Position numbers and translations under genes: made by a program. The notes beneath the pieces are model-generated. The model saw nothing but the letters and a program-made list of their open reading frames with translations, made no database searches and was not told the DNA's origin. Shown piece by piece: positions 1-8,055 of a stretch of 64,000 nt of DNA. The DNA is taken from positions 62,001-126,000 of the forward strand of contig NZ_LAJA01000006.1 in NCBI RefSeq assembly GCF_000970675.1, in the 5' to 3' direction. How positions within the stretch are numbered: position 1 is the first letter of the stretch; every line of letters begins with the position of its first letter. The stretch is from Domibacillus tundrae (GTDB lineage: Bacteria > Bacillota > Bacilli > Bacillales > Domibacillaceae).

Positions 1-6
1 TTCTTT

Positions 7-834
7 TTATTCTTTTAATGCCTGCGCAAGATTTCCGGTAATATCAAGCTTATTAAAGTCTAATCCAAGCTGAATCGATGTCACAGCCACCTCTGGGCGA
101 ATGCCGGACAGTGTTGTTTTTACACCAATCAGTTTTAGCGCGTCAATGAGACGAAAAATTTGCAAGGCGACCATTGTATCAACAATAATCAAACCTGAAA
201 GATCAATAAACAAGTGGTTAATGCCTTTTTCTGCGCATTGCACAAGGGTTTTTTCAAGCAAATGCCGAGCACGAGCCGTGTCCACTGCACCGATAATAGG
301 CAGGAGCCCTTTTTTATTCTGAAGAGTAATAACGGGTGCACTTAATTCGTAGATGACTTCCTGCTGGCTTTTTAACTTTAATTGTGCGAATTTATGATTT
401 TCTTCCACAAATTTGCTCATTACTTGTCCAAATATTTTAATGAGCACCCGTTTCCAGCGGGTAATTTCCTCATATGTATATTTATCTTGGTGCTGATGTA
501 TAAATTGGTCAATATAATCGAGATACTGTTCCTGAACATTTAGAAATTCACCTAAGATAATATGAACTGGCGTATTTAAATGTTCAGTGTCAGTTGCCAC
601 CTCCATAATCCAATCGATAAAATCTTCAAAAAAGGCTGTTTCTTCTTTTATATACACTTCACATAAATGTTCATGAAAGGCAAAATTTTGCTGCTTTAAC
701 TTTCGAATCACATCTGGATCGGTTGATGCATACACGCCCTCTGCCTCTGATTTATCCAGCGCAGCATACCATTCTTCGGTTAAATTTCTGGCCTTACTTA
801 ATAGAAATTGATGCAATTCTGGATTTCTATGCAC
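7..834 (-). CDS. RsbR-family STAS protein (stressosome co-antagonist paralogue)
   Basis: A 275-residue protein whose C-terminal part (about 155-270) is a STAS domain, recognisable from the LFIDLSGLIIVDTMVALQIF core and the preceding VITL(Q)-GLLPIIGAVDT stretch typical of RsbR paralogues. The N-terminal 150 residues are helical, as in the sensory halves of RsbRB/RC/RD. In Bacillus, such proteins assemble with RsbS and RsbT in the cytosolic stressosome and feed the sigma-B pathway; phosphorylatable Thr residues lie in the STAS domain. The start is GTG at 832-834, preceded by GAGGCGG. The gene stands alone on its strand. No rsbS or rsbT is nearby, so it is probably an orphan paralogue acting on a stressosome encoded elsewhere. 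The paralogue subtype is not assigned. Confidence 0.85.
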   Translation of the reverse strand: MHRNPELHQFLLSKARNLTEEWYAALDKSEAEGVYASTDPDVIRKLKQQNFAFHEHLCEVYIKEETAFFEDFIDWIMEVATDTEHLNTPVHIILGEFLNVQEQYLDYIDQFIHQHQDKYTYEEITRWKRVLIKIFGQVMSKFVEENHKFAQLKLKSQQEVIYELSAPVITLQNKKGLLPIIGAVDTARARHLLEKTLVQCAEKGINHLFIDLSGLIIVDTMVALQIFRLIDALKLIGVKTTLSGIRPEVAVTSIQLGLDFNKLDITGNLAQALKE

Positions 835-917
835 TTATCTACCGCCTCAGCTTTCAAATTGGTCTTATCTTTTTATTTTATCTGAGGGGTTATGTCCTGT
901 CGATTTTTACGTATAAA

Positions 918-947
918 AAAAGCTGCCCCAATATGTGGGACAGCTTT
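918..947 (-). terminator. Terminator after the azoreductase gene
   Basis: AAAGCTGcCCC and GGGaCAGCTTT pair across a short loop. Read on the minus strand, the stem is followed by a run of T. It lies just past the azoreductase stop codon. Confidence 0.85.
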
Positions 948-953
948 GAATAA

Positions 954-1580
954 TTAAAATGTAAGAGCTGCTTCTTTCGCTGTATCAAGACCTGCTTGAA
1001 CAATTTCAGCTGAACGGTCTGGGAATTGGTTGTGCCCTTCGATAACAATCGTTTGAACATCTTCAACGCCCCAGAATGCCATAACAGCTTTCACATAGTT
1101 CACTGCCATTTCCAAAGACTGCATCGGTCCTTCTGAATATACGCCGCCGCGTGCATTCAATAATGTCACTTTTTTGTTTTTCAACAAACCGACCGGACCC
1201 TCTGGCGTGTAACTGAATGTTTTGCCAGCTTGGTTTAAGTAGTCAAGGTACGTGTGAAGCGCTGCTGGAATCGTGAAGTTCCAAAGCGGGAAAGCAAAGA
1301 CCACTTTGTCCGCTTCCAAAAATTGATTCAAGTATTTTGTTACAAGATCCGTCGCCGCTTTTTCCTCTGCTGTTAACTCCATGCCACGCGCCAGCTTAAA
1401 CATGCCGTTAATTTTATCAGTATCATAATACGGAAGGTTTTCTGCAAAAAGATCCAGTTCGGTAATGTTGTCTGATGGATTTTCGGCACGATATGTTTCC
1501 AAGAATGCATTATATAATTGGACACTGACCGCCTGCTCGGCCGGACGTGAGTTTGCTTTTACAAATAAAACGTTTGTCAT
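954..1580 (-). CDS. azoR: FMN-dependent NADH:azoreductase
   Basis: A 208-residue flavodoxin-fold quinone/azo reductase of the AzoR family, normal full length. Visible family features are the N-terminal beta strand MTNVLFVKANSRP, the flavin-contacting PLWNFTIPAALHTYLDYLNQAGKTF segment, and the LLNARGGVYSEGP loop. The enzyme reduces quinones and azo dyes with NADH in the cytosol and is generally tied to electrophile stress. It is preceded by GGAGG and by a promoter whose -35 lies inside a perfect palindrome. A MarR-type gene lies immediately upstream on the same strand. Together these suggest a repressor-controlled detoxification unit of the kind seen for Bacillus AzoR1/MhqR-like systems. Confidence 0.93.
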   Translation of the reverse strand: MTNVLFVKANSRPAEQAVSVQLYNAFLETYRAENPSDNITELDLFAENLPYYDTDKINGMFKLARGMELTAEEKAATDLVTKYLNQFLEADKVVFAFPLWNFTIPAALHTYLDYLNQAGKTFSYTPEGPVGLLKNKKVTLLNARGGVYSEGPMQSLEMAVNYVKAVMAFWGVEDVQTIVIEGHNQFPDRSAEIVQAGLDTAKEAALTF

Positions 1581-1625
1581 TTTTTGTTTCCTCCAGTTAG
1601 TTAGTTACTTTTTATCACTGATAGA

Positions 1626-1658
1626 ATTGTATCATATACTTAGTTGCTACAGCAACTA
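1626..1658 (-). promoter_or_regulatory. azoR promoter overlapped by an 8+8 bp palindrome (MarR operator candidate)
   Basis: On the minus strand TTGCTG (1650-1655) and TACAAT (1626-1631) are 18 bp apart and precede azoR. The perfect palindrome TAGTTGCTACAGCAACTA (1641-1658) covers the -35 element, where a MarR-type dimer would block RNA polymerase. Assignment of the upstream MarR protein as the binder is inference from position. Confidence 0.6.
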
Positions 1659-1672
1659 TTAAATAAATTTTT

Positions 1673-2098
1673 TTATTTTATATTTTCGCGCATTTTCGAC
1701 AAAACTCTCCGCACAATCGCCAGCTCTTCTTCCGTCACCCCTGACGTAACAGTACGATGAAACTCATCTGTCAACGGAATAACATCGCATTCGAGTGCCT
1801 TTCCTTCCTCTGTTAAAAAAACACGGGTTGAACGGCGGTCGTAAGTTTCGATTACGCGTTTGACGAACCCCTTTTGCTCCAGACTTGAAAGCATGCGAGT
1901 AATATTTGTTTTGTCCTTTTCCAATTGTTCTGACAACTCTTGCTGGTTCCGTCCATCCCGTTCCCAGAGCAGCATCATAATTAAATTTTGCTCGGGTGCG
2001 AGGTTGAACGGGGCGAGCCGCTCCTTTACACAACCCGTTATTTTTAAATCTGTTTGGTGGATAAAGATGCTGATGTAGTCTTTTAATGCGATGTTCAT
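1673..2098 (-). CDS. MarR-family transcriptional regulator
   Basis: A 141-residue winged-helix protein. The region QNLIMMLLWERDGRNQQELSEQLEKDKTNITRMLSSLEQKGFVKR is a standard MarR helix-turn-helix followed by the wing (YDRRSTRVFLTEEG). Length and architecture are normal for the family. It sits directly upstream of azoR on the same strand, with 92 bp between them holding a promoter and palindrome. It therefore probably represses azoR and senses electrophiles, quinones or azo compounds. No obvious ligand-sensing Cys pair stands out apart from single Cys residues near the N-terminus (GCVKER) and at ALECDV. Confidence 0.9.
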   Translation of the reverse strand: MNIALKDYISIFIHQTDLKITGCVKERLAPFNLAPEQNLIMMLLWERDGRNQQELSEQLEKDKTNITRMLSSLEQKGFVKRVIETYDRRSTRVFLTEEGKALECDVIPLTDEFHRTVTSGVTEEELAIVRRVLSKMRENIK

Positions 2099-2126
2099 TG
2101 CCAGTCTTCCCCTTTTCTTCAGAGTG

Positions 2127-3965
2127 TCAGACAGCGAGGCTGCCTGATACTGAAATGTGTGTTAACTGTACAAGATTGACTTCATTTTGAATGCCGGATA
2201 ATTTTTTATACGAGCGGCTGACTTCAAATTCATATCCTTCCGCCGCATGTGCGAAAGACTCACGTTCCCACTCTTCGGCACTGATCATAATGTCACCGCC
2301 TTCACTTTGCTGCTGAACGCGGGCGGCCATGTTCACAGTATGTCCAAAATAATCAAGCAGTTCATTTGCATTAACTGCGATTGTTGGACCGGTAAATAAA
2401 CCGATCTTAATGATAACTTCCATGCCTTGTGACTCGTTAAATACGGCGCTTTCCGACTGAATCGCCAGAGCCGCACGGAGCGCATCATCCGGTTTATAAA
2501 AAGCGGCCATGACCGAATCACCAATCGTTTTAACGATAGCGCCGTTGTGCGCCGCAATATAGCGGCGCAGAAAATCGAAATGACGGTGTACGTGCCGGTA
2601 CGCTTTCGCATCCCCTACTCGCTCATACATAGCTGTCGAACCGCGCAAGTCGCTGAATAAAATCGTCAGCGATTCGACGCCAATTTGCTGATCCAGCGCA
2701 AGCACCTCTTTTGAAAAAAGGTCGCGGAACAACTGTGAAGTAGTCGCATCCGCCGCTGTTAATGCTTCCGCGTCCCATGCCGTCGTTTCAAAGACAACAA
2801 CTCGTTCTTCATCATTATCATTATGCAGCCCAATTATTCCGCCATTTGGTGAAAGACCAGCCGATTGATTCGTCCACCCCTTTGATGAATACGTCAATGT
2901 CTGATTGACTCCAGACGTAATGTCCATCGCATGATTGGTTTTAAGCGTCCGAATGCGCGAGCCGGGAGGAAGAGGTGGATAATATACCTGCTGGGACATA
3001 TAAGGCTTCAGGCGATATTGAGCAAAAATATGCGGTGATCTTAAAGGACCCGCCACACAATACGTCTGATCTGTTGCTTGACGTACAGAAGGGTGGACCG
3101 AAAAACGCATTTCCACATAGCGGTCGAAATTCATATCGTATCCGACTCCACACAGGTCACAATGTACCTGGCCTCCCACTTCCGACAGCGACGAAACCGT
3201 CTGTTTCGGTACACGGCAGTTTGGACACATTAAATTCCAGCTTTGCGTGAGAAGACCGATTTTTGTGGCATGCAAAAAAAGATCAAGCACTTCCTGGCGT
3301 GCATAGCCCCATTTGGCTGCTAAACGATACGGCTTCATATGAAGAACTTCGTCATCACCTGTCATCGTTAAATGATTTTCAAGACAGTCCGCAAGTCCTT
3401 CATGCGGATACACAGTACGTAATTGATCAAGTAATCGGCTGAAACGTTCGTGATATACAATATAGGATGTTTTTTCCTGCGGCAGTTCCTTCACAACACG
3501 ATTCGTATTGTCTTTTATATAATGATCCAAATAATTCATGATGATTTTTTTCAGCGAAGGCAGAGCGATTAAAGAGATTGCCGCTTGTCCAAGAATATTT
3601 CGTTTCGTAAAATGGGCTGTTCCCGTTACCTCCGTTGCTGTCTGTCCATCCATCAAAACATCTTTGCACTCGATCGTCCAGAGCACCCGTTCAAGCGGGC
3701 CGCCTTCATAAACGCGCTCTACCGAATACCGTTCTTCCTTTATCCATTCAAATGGGTATTCACGCCATTTAAGCGGTATAAAGCCAAGCGCTCTCGCCTC
3801 CGCATATCGAAACATAGACTGATCCTTAAACTGCGCATCGGTAAACTGAACTGGGAAAAGACCTGTCACCCGGTTTAAGTGGTCCGTATCAGATAAAAGC
3901 TTCCATACTTCAGCCCGTGGAAGCGAATATACTTTTTGAAATCGATATGTTTTTTCTTTCGGCAT
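2127..3965 (-). CDS. Class III adenylate/guanylate cyclase with SRPBCC front domain and zinc ribbon
   Basis: A 612-residue cytosolic protein with three parts. Residues 1-150 look like an SRPBCC/polyketide-cyclase-like ligand-binding fold (RFQKVYSLPRAEVWKLLSDTDHLNRV). A middle region of DUF5939 type carries two Cys pairs (CPNC, then CDLC about 25 residues later) that would bind zinc. Residues about 425-600 form a class III cyclase domain. Metal-binding Asp residues are in LFSDLRGST and GDSVMAAF, the substrate-region Lys is in VKTIGD (adenylate-like), and the transition-state Asn and Arg are in VNMAARV. All key residues appear present, so it is probably active and makes cAMP. The HD-GYP gene lies 26 bp upstream on the same strand, suggesting an operon. 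Cyclic AMP signalling is uncommon in Bacillus relatives. Confidence 0.88.
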   Translation of the reverse strand: MPKEKTYRFQKVYSLPRAEVWKLLSDTDHLNRVTGLFPVQFTDAQFKDQSMFRYAEARALGFIPLKWREYPFEWIKEERYSVERVYEGGPLERVLWTIECKDVLMDGQTATEVTGTAHFTKRNILGQAAISLIALPSLKKIIMNYLDHYIKDNTNRVVKELPQEKTSYIVYHERFSRLLDQLRTVYPHEGLADCLENHLTMTGDDEVLHMKPYRLAAKWGYARQEVLDLFLHATKIGLLTQSWNLMCPNCRVPKQTVSSLSEVGGQVHCDLCGVGYDMNFDRYVEMRFSVHPSVRQATDQTYCVAGPLRSPHIFAQYRLKPYMSQQVYYPPLPPGSRIRTLKTNHAMDITSGVNQTLTYSSKGWTNQSAGLSPNGGIIGLHNDNDEERVVVFETTAWDAEALTAADATTSQLFRDLFSKEVLALDQQIGVESLTILFSDLRGSTAMYERVGDAKAYRHVHRHFDFLRRYIAAHNGAIVKTIGDSVMAAFYKPDDALRAALAIQSESAVFNESQGMEVIIKIGLFTGPTIAVNANELLDYFGHTVNMAARVQQQSEGGDIMISAEEWERESFAHAAEGYEFEVSRSYKKLSGIQNEVNLVQLTHISVSGSLAV

Positions 3966-3991
3966 CGCTATTCCGCCTTTTTTATAATGAA

Positions 3992-5116
3992 TTAAAAAGA
4001 ATCTTTGTACTGCTTCTGGATTGCAGTGAAAACATCCAGATTCTCCAAAAATAAATTGACAAGGTTCGGGTCAAAGTGACGTCCCCGTCCTTCATCAATG
4101 AACTGGATAATTTGATTAAGCGGCCATGCCTTTTTGTACACACGGTCACTTCCTAAAGCATCAAACACATCTGCTATCGCTGTAATCCGCGCATATAAGT
4201 GGATCTCTTCTCCTTTTAACCCGCGCGGATAGCCGGTGCCGTCCCATTTTTCATGGTGCTCATATGCAATGACAGCGGCTGCTTTAAAAATACGGCGGGT
4301 TGAGCTCTTGAAAATATTGTAGCCCTCTGTTGTATGTGTCTGCATGGCGGCATATTCCTCCGCCGTCAGCTTACCCGGCTTTTTTAAAATTCGATCCGGA
4401 ATCGCCACTTTGCCGATGTCGTGCATAGGTGATGCAAGCTCGAGCATTTGCGCCTCCGGTTCCAGCAGCCCGGACAGCTTTGCCAGCGCGCGTGAATACT
4501 TTGCGACCCGCTTAACATGCTGGCCTGTTTCCCGTGAACGGCTCTCGCTCACTTCACCAATTTTAAAAATAATTTCCCGCTGCGTTTCCACAAGCTCCGA
4601 ATGCAAGATAGCGGCTTGAATAGATTTCCCCGTGTAGGTGGAAGCCAATGACAATTTTTTTGCATCCTTTTCCGAAAACCAGTCGAGCCCTTTATGGATG
4701 GCCTGATAGACGCCGATTATTTCCTGATCAAAACTGCGAATTGGTATACAGAGCACCGATCGTGTCCGATAATTTGTTTTTTTGTCGATAGCCTGGTTGA
4801 AACGATCATCTTTATAAGCATCTTTTACAAGCACGGTTTCGCCTGTTTGAATAGAATGCCCCGCGAGGCCGCTGTCAGCCGGCATGTCAACACGATCAAT
4901 CCCCTGTGCCACTTTTGTCCATAGGCGATTTTTTTCATGATCAACAAGCCAGAGGGTACACCGATCAGCCCTTACAAGCTCGCGGCCCATCTCAGCCATT
5001 AAAATGAGCAGAGTATCCAAATCATTTTCACCCGAAATTTTCGCGGCATAATTCAATATAATTTCAAGCATTTCTTCTGCCGAAAGCTCGCGCTGAACGG
5101 ACCCGTTGTCCCCCAT
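3992..5116 (-). CDS. GAF and HD-GYP domain protein (probable c-di-GMP phosphodiesterase)
   Basis: A 374-residue protein from the ATG at 5114-5116, chosen because GAGGTG sits just upstream; an earlier in-frame ATG would add 13 residues without a good site. Residues about 15-165 form a GAF domain (ILMAEMGRELVRADRCTLWLVD...AGHSIQTGETVLVKD). Residues about 180-360 are HD-GYP, with the HD pair in MHDIGKVAIPDRI and the downstream HHEKWDGTGYPRG motif. HD-GYP proteins hydrolyse c-di-GMP to GMP using a di- or tri-iron site. Its closeness to the class III cyclase implies a joint signalling role, possibly linked by cyclic nucleotide binding to the GAF domain; that link is inference. Confidence 0.9.
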   Translation of the reverse strand: MGDNGSVQRELSAEEMLEIILNYAAKISGENDLDTLLILMAEMGRELVRADRCTLWLVDHEKNRLWTKVAQGIDRVDMPADSGLAGHSIQTGETVLVKDAYKDDRFNQAIDKKTNYRTRSVLCIPIRSFDQEIIGVYQAIHKGLDWFSEKDAKKLSLASTYTGKSIQAAILHSELVETQREIIFKIGEVSESRSRETGQHVKRVAKYSRALAKLSGLLEPEAQMLELASPMHDIGKVAIPDRILKKPGKLTAEEYAAMQTHTTEGYNIFKSSTRRIFKAAAVIAYEHHEKWDGTGYPRGLKGEEIHLYARITAIADVFDALGSDRVYKKAWPLNQIIQFIDEGRGRHFDPNLVNLFLENLDVFTAIQKQYKDSF

Positions 5117-5232
5117 AGTATTCACCTCATTTATAAAAAAGTTCCTATGACCCAAAACGATAGTATGATATTTTTAATATATCATAATTTTACCAGCACA
5201 TAGAGATCTATTTTAGAAGACGAGGTGAATCA

Positions 5233-5577
5233 ATGGAGCCGTTTAGCTTTTTGCTTTTAGCGCATTTAATAGGTGATTATTTGTTTCAAACAAGCTGGAT
5301 GGCGCAATATAAAGCGTCCAGGTGGGTACCGCTTTTCACTCACTGTTTCGTGTATACACTGATCGTTGCCTTTTTTGCCTGGCTGACTTTTGGCGGTCTT
5401 TCCCCTCTTGCGGTGGTCTTTGTTTTTATTACACACGTCATCATCGACCGTCGCACATTCGTTGCCTGGTGGGTGCGAACAATCATGACCGCACGCGGAC
5501 CGGAAGCGCGCTGGCTCGGGATTGTCGCCGACCAAATTTTTCATTTACTCGTTCTTGCTGCAGCCTTATACATATAA
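5233..5577 (+). CDS. DUF3307 membrane protein
   Basis: A 114-residue protein with three or four hydrophobic segments. It opens with FLLLAHLIGDYLFQTSWMAQYKA, the signature of DUF3307 proteins (compare HxxGDyxfQt). It also has the THVIIDRRTFVAWWVRTI segment typical of the family. Function is unknown. GAGGTG precedes the ATG. It is divergent from the HD-GYP gene and ends in a strong two-way terminator. Confidence 0.85.
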   Translation: MEPFSFLLLAHLIGDYLFQTSWMAQYKASRWVPLFTHCFVYTLIVAFFAWLTFGGLSPLAVVFVFITHVIIDRRTFVAWWVRTIMTARGPEARWLGIVADQIFHLLVLAAALYI

Positions 5578-5607
5578 AAAAGCTTCCTCTCAAAGAGAAA
5601 GCTTTTT
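5577..5607. terminator. Two-way terminator
   Basis: AAAAAGCTTcCTC pairs with GAGaAAGCTTTTT across a five-base loop. It serves the DUF3307 gene on the plus strand and the small secreted-protein gene on the minus strand. Confidence 0.85.
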
Positions 5608-5608
5608 C

Positions 5609-5893
5609 TTATTTCGTCATTTCAGACGGCTTAGATTCTTGATTGTATGCGTCGATGGCTGTAACGTAATATCGATGATTTTCTGCCTCCGGGTCGGTAT
5701 AGCTTTTCCGTTCAAACTCTGCCGCACCTTCTTTGCCATACACGGCCGCAACCGCAGGTGTCATATCCACTCCATTCTGGTCAAGCGCTTTGTTAGCTGC
5801 TTCCGTATTGGCTGATGCTATACCGGGCACAAGCAGCGTTAACCCCATGATGGGAATGAGCATTTTTTTGAAGGTTTTCTTCACTGTCTTCAT
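5609..5893 (-). CDS. Small secreted protein of unknown function
   Basis: A 94-residue product with a classic signal peptide: basic start (MKTVKKTFKK), hydrophobic core (MLIPIMGLTLLVPG) and an ASA-type cleavage site near residue 28. The mature part is about 66 residues, and its end (HRYYVTAIDAYNQESKPSE) resembles the last strands of a fibronectin type III module. It may therefore be a remnant or tiny relative of a larger extracellular protein. The ribosome binding site is weak (AAAAGAAG). I do not recognise a named family. Confidence 0.6.
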   Translation of the reverse strand: MKTVKKTFKKMLIPIMGLTLLVPGIASANTEAANKALDQNGVDMTPAVAAVYGKEGAAEFERKSYTDPEAENHRYYVTAIDAYNQESKPSEMTK

Positions 5894-5953
5894 CTTCTTT
5901 TATTTAGTTGTTCGAATAGCTAACGGACCAAAAAAGCAGATGGATCAATTTTT

Positions 5954-6496
5954 TTATAAAATTGATTTTTTCTTTTGCCACATAATGAACCCGCTTACCG
6001 CATAAAGGAGAGATGCCACATAAAAAATTGTGGCAATCGTCAAGAAATCAACAAGATAACCAGTGACGATGATCGCTCCCGCTGCAGCAATCGACGTCCA
6101 AAAGTGGTAGCGGCCCATATCAGCGCCAGCTTGCTTTTTGTCAGTCCGCCGGGTCAAAGCCGCTTTTTCTGTGTTTTTTTGTACAGCCCCTAAGATCCCC
6201 ATGACGATTTGCAGCACGTACACTTGCCATACACTCGTCACGAGCGGAAACAATAGAAGAATGACCGACATCGCCAGCGAATAAAAAAGAAGCAGCGCCC
6301 TGTCTCCGAACTGATCCGCCCATTTGCCAATAACCGGATATGCAAGAGCAGACGTTAATGCAAAAAGACCGTATGCCCAGCCGAACTGCGAGTAGCTGTC
6401 CCCAATATTCCGGAGCAACAGGACATAAAACGGGAAAATCATACTGCTTGCCATAAAGATGATGCTCTGAGATAAAACAAACTGACGATAATTCAT
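5954..6496 (-). CDS. Half-size MFS-type membrane protein
   Basis: A 180-residue protein with about six membrane segments, corresponding to the N-terminal half of a major facilitator transporter. It includes the motif-A-like loop GKWADQFGDRALLL between helices 2 and 3. Full MFS proteins are about 400 residues. Here the reading frame closes after helix 6 with a basic tail (MWQKKKSIL), so it is either a true half transporter that would need to dimerise or a truncated one. Its start overlaps the end of the FAD oxidoreductase gene by 4 bp (ATGA), so the two are translated together. Substrate unknown. Confidence 0.75.
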   Translation of the reverse strand: MNYRQFVLSQSIIFMASSMIFPFYVLLLRNIGDSYSQFGWAYGLFALTSALAYPVIGKWADQFGDRALLLFYSLAMSVILLLFPLVTSVWQVYVLQIVMGILGAVQKNTEKAALTRRTDKKQAGADMGRYHFWTSIAAAGAIIVTGYLVDFLTIATIFYVASLLYAVSGFIMWQKKKSIL

Positions 6497-7935
6497 TCGT
6501 TATACTCCTCGTAAAAATGGTTTGTAAACCGCAAATCAGGATCAAACTGCTGCTTTTTTCTAAAGAATTCATCGATACGCGGATACGCTGTTTCCAGCTG
6601 TTCTTTTGAAGGATAAGAGTAATATGGCAAATAATAGCTGCCTTGATGGTCCAGTGTGACATCAATCATCTTTCGTATAACTGCTTTCGATTTCTTTACT
6701 TCTTCCTCTGATCTGCCTTGATTAATTAAAAGAACAAGCGCAAACATGTCTTCCTTTGCATACGAAAGAACGGCCTGATCACTTTTTTCAACATAGCGGA
6801 TTGTAATGTTTAATAAATTAAATTCATCTTCTTTTTCGAGCACACGCCGCAGGTCATCTATATAATCAGCGAATTCATTCACAGGCAAAAAATATTCCTG
6901 CAATACTTCTGTTTTCGTGCCGCTTTCATACGCCATAAAATCTGTTTCAGAGCGCATGACGTTGTTTCTTGATTCGTAAGAACCGTTGTCTTCAAGCATA
7001 TACTGCTTTTGAATGTCCCAAAATGCATCCTTCCCCCAGCCACTGTAGCGGGACAAGCCAAGGAAAAACTTAGGCAATGCCACAATCCGCTCTTTTTTCA
7101 ATGTTTCATAGTCTTTCAGCAGCTGCTGATCTTCAACTGTTACATAATCCGTTACATACATTTCGCGTAAAAAAGAAGATGGCGCAACTGAGAGGCGGGC
7201 AAGATGCATTTTAACGGCTGGATTTTCTTTTACTTCTTTTTGAAAATAATCGCTGTACTCACTGTAATCGAATTCCTTCGTGTTCTTTTGGTACAATTCA
7301 TCGTCCGTTAAAGAAAGCGTCACATCTAAAATAATGCCGAATAAGCCGTAGCCACCGATCACATATGGAAAAAGGTCTGCGTTTTCTGTCCGGCTGACGC
7401 GAATGATTGTGCCGTCTGGTTTTAACAGCCGAAATGACTGCACCGTATCGATCAGCGATTCATGACGAATATCCCGGCCGTGTACATTTACACTTAACGA
7501 GCCGCCAATCGTAAAAATATTTTGCGACTGCATAACTTTCACGGCAAGGCCATACGGATTCACGTGCTTCTGAATATCATCCCAGGTCGCCCCGCTTTGA
7601 ACGGTAATGACTTTTTTCTCCGGCTGGAAATCAATCACTTGATTAAATGGCTTCATATCAATCATGACCGCTCCCGGATAATACGTCTGCCCGCCTTGAC
7701 TGTGCTGCATCCCGGCAATAGTAAGACGGCTCCCCGTACGATTTGCCTGTTTGACGATCTCTTTTAACGTTTCTTCACCATCCGCCTGTGCAATCTCTTT
7801 TACTTGAGCAGGCAAAAGGCGTCCAGCATCTTCCACTGTTGGATTTGAATAAAATTGATTGTATGTATAAAAGGAAGCCGCAAATAAAACGCCATATACA
7901 CAAATAAACAGTCCTGCTTTCATATAATTATCCAC
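6493..7935 (-). CDS. FAD-binding oxidoreductase, membrane anchored (VAO/PCMH type)
   Basis: A 480-residue protein with an N-terminal membrane anchor (about residues 6-24). A PCMH-type FAD domain follows (RTGSRLTIAGMQHSQGG, MIDMKPFNQVI, TVQSGATWDDIQ, FTIGGSLSVNVHGRD). The NVHGRD motif resembles the His-containing flavin loop of sugar and lactone oxidases such as DprE1 and aldonolactone oxidases. The C-terminal part matches D-arabinono-1,4-lactone-oxidase-like domains (RYVEKSDQAVLSYAKEDMFALVLL). The active site would lie outside the membrane if the anchor is N-in. It is first in a two-gene operon with the half-size MFS protein. Substrate not identified. Confidence 0.82.
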   Translation of the reverse strand: MDNYMKAGLFICVYGVLFAASFYTYNQFYSNPTVEDAGRLLPAQVKEIAQADGEETLKEIVKQANRTGSRLTIAGMQHSQGGQTYYPGAVMIDMKPFNQVIDFQPEKKVITVQSGATWDDIQKHVNPYGLAVKVMQSQNIFTIGGSLSVNVHGRDIRHESLIDTVQSFRLLKPDGTIIRVSRTENADLFPYVIGGYGLFGIILDVTLSLTDDELYQKNTKEFDYSEYSDYFQKEVKENPAVKMHLARLSVAPSSFLREMYVTDYVTVEDQQLLKDYETLKKERIVALPKFFLGLSRYSGWGKDAFWDIQKQYMLEDNGSYESRNNVMRSETDFMAYESGTKTEVLQEYFLPVNEFADYIDDLRRVLEKEDEFNLLNITIRYVEKSDQAVLSYAKEDMFALVLLINQGRSEEEVKKSKAVIRKMIDVTLDHQGSYYLPYYSYPSKEQLETAYPRIDEFFRKKQQFDPDLRFTNHFYEEYNE

Positions 7936-8012
7936 CTTTATGAAAAAACCATCTTTTCATAATTTTTACATATAATATATCAACAATGTTTGAACCTGTC
8001 GAACATCGACAA

Positions 8013-8055
8013 AAAAGCGCGACTCAGCTTTCGTTCTGCTGAGTCGCGCTTTTTA
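8013..8055 (-). terminator. Terminator overlapping the 3' end of the ATL gene
   Basis: AAAAAGCGCGACTCAGC pairs with GCTGAGTCGCGCTTTTT across nine bases. The right arm is inside the coding end of the alkyltransferase-like gene, whose stop codon (8024-8026) lies in the left arm. The minus-strand side ends in T. Confidence 0.85.

Noticed and set aside
3992-5155. Upstream start for the GAF-HD-GYP protein
   Set aside because: The internal ATG at 5116 has GAGGTG at the right distance. The extra 13 residues are not part of the GAF domain.
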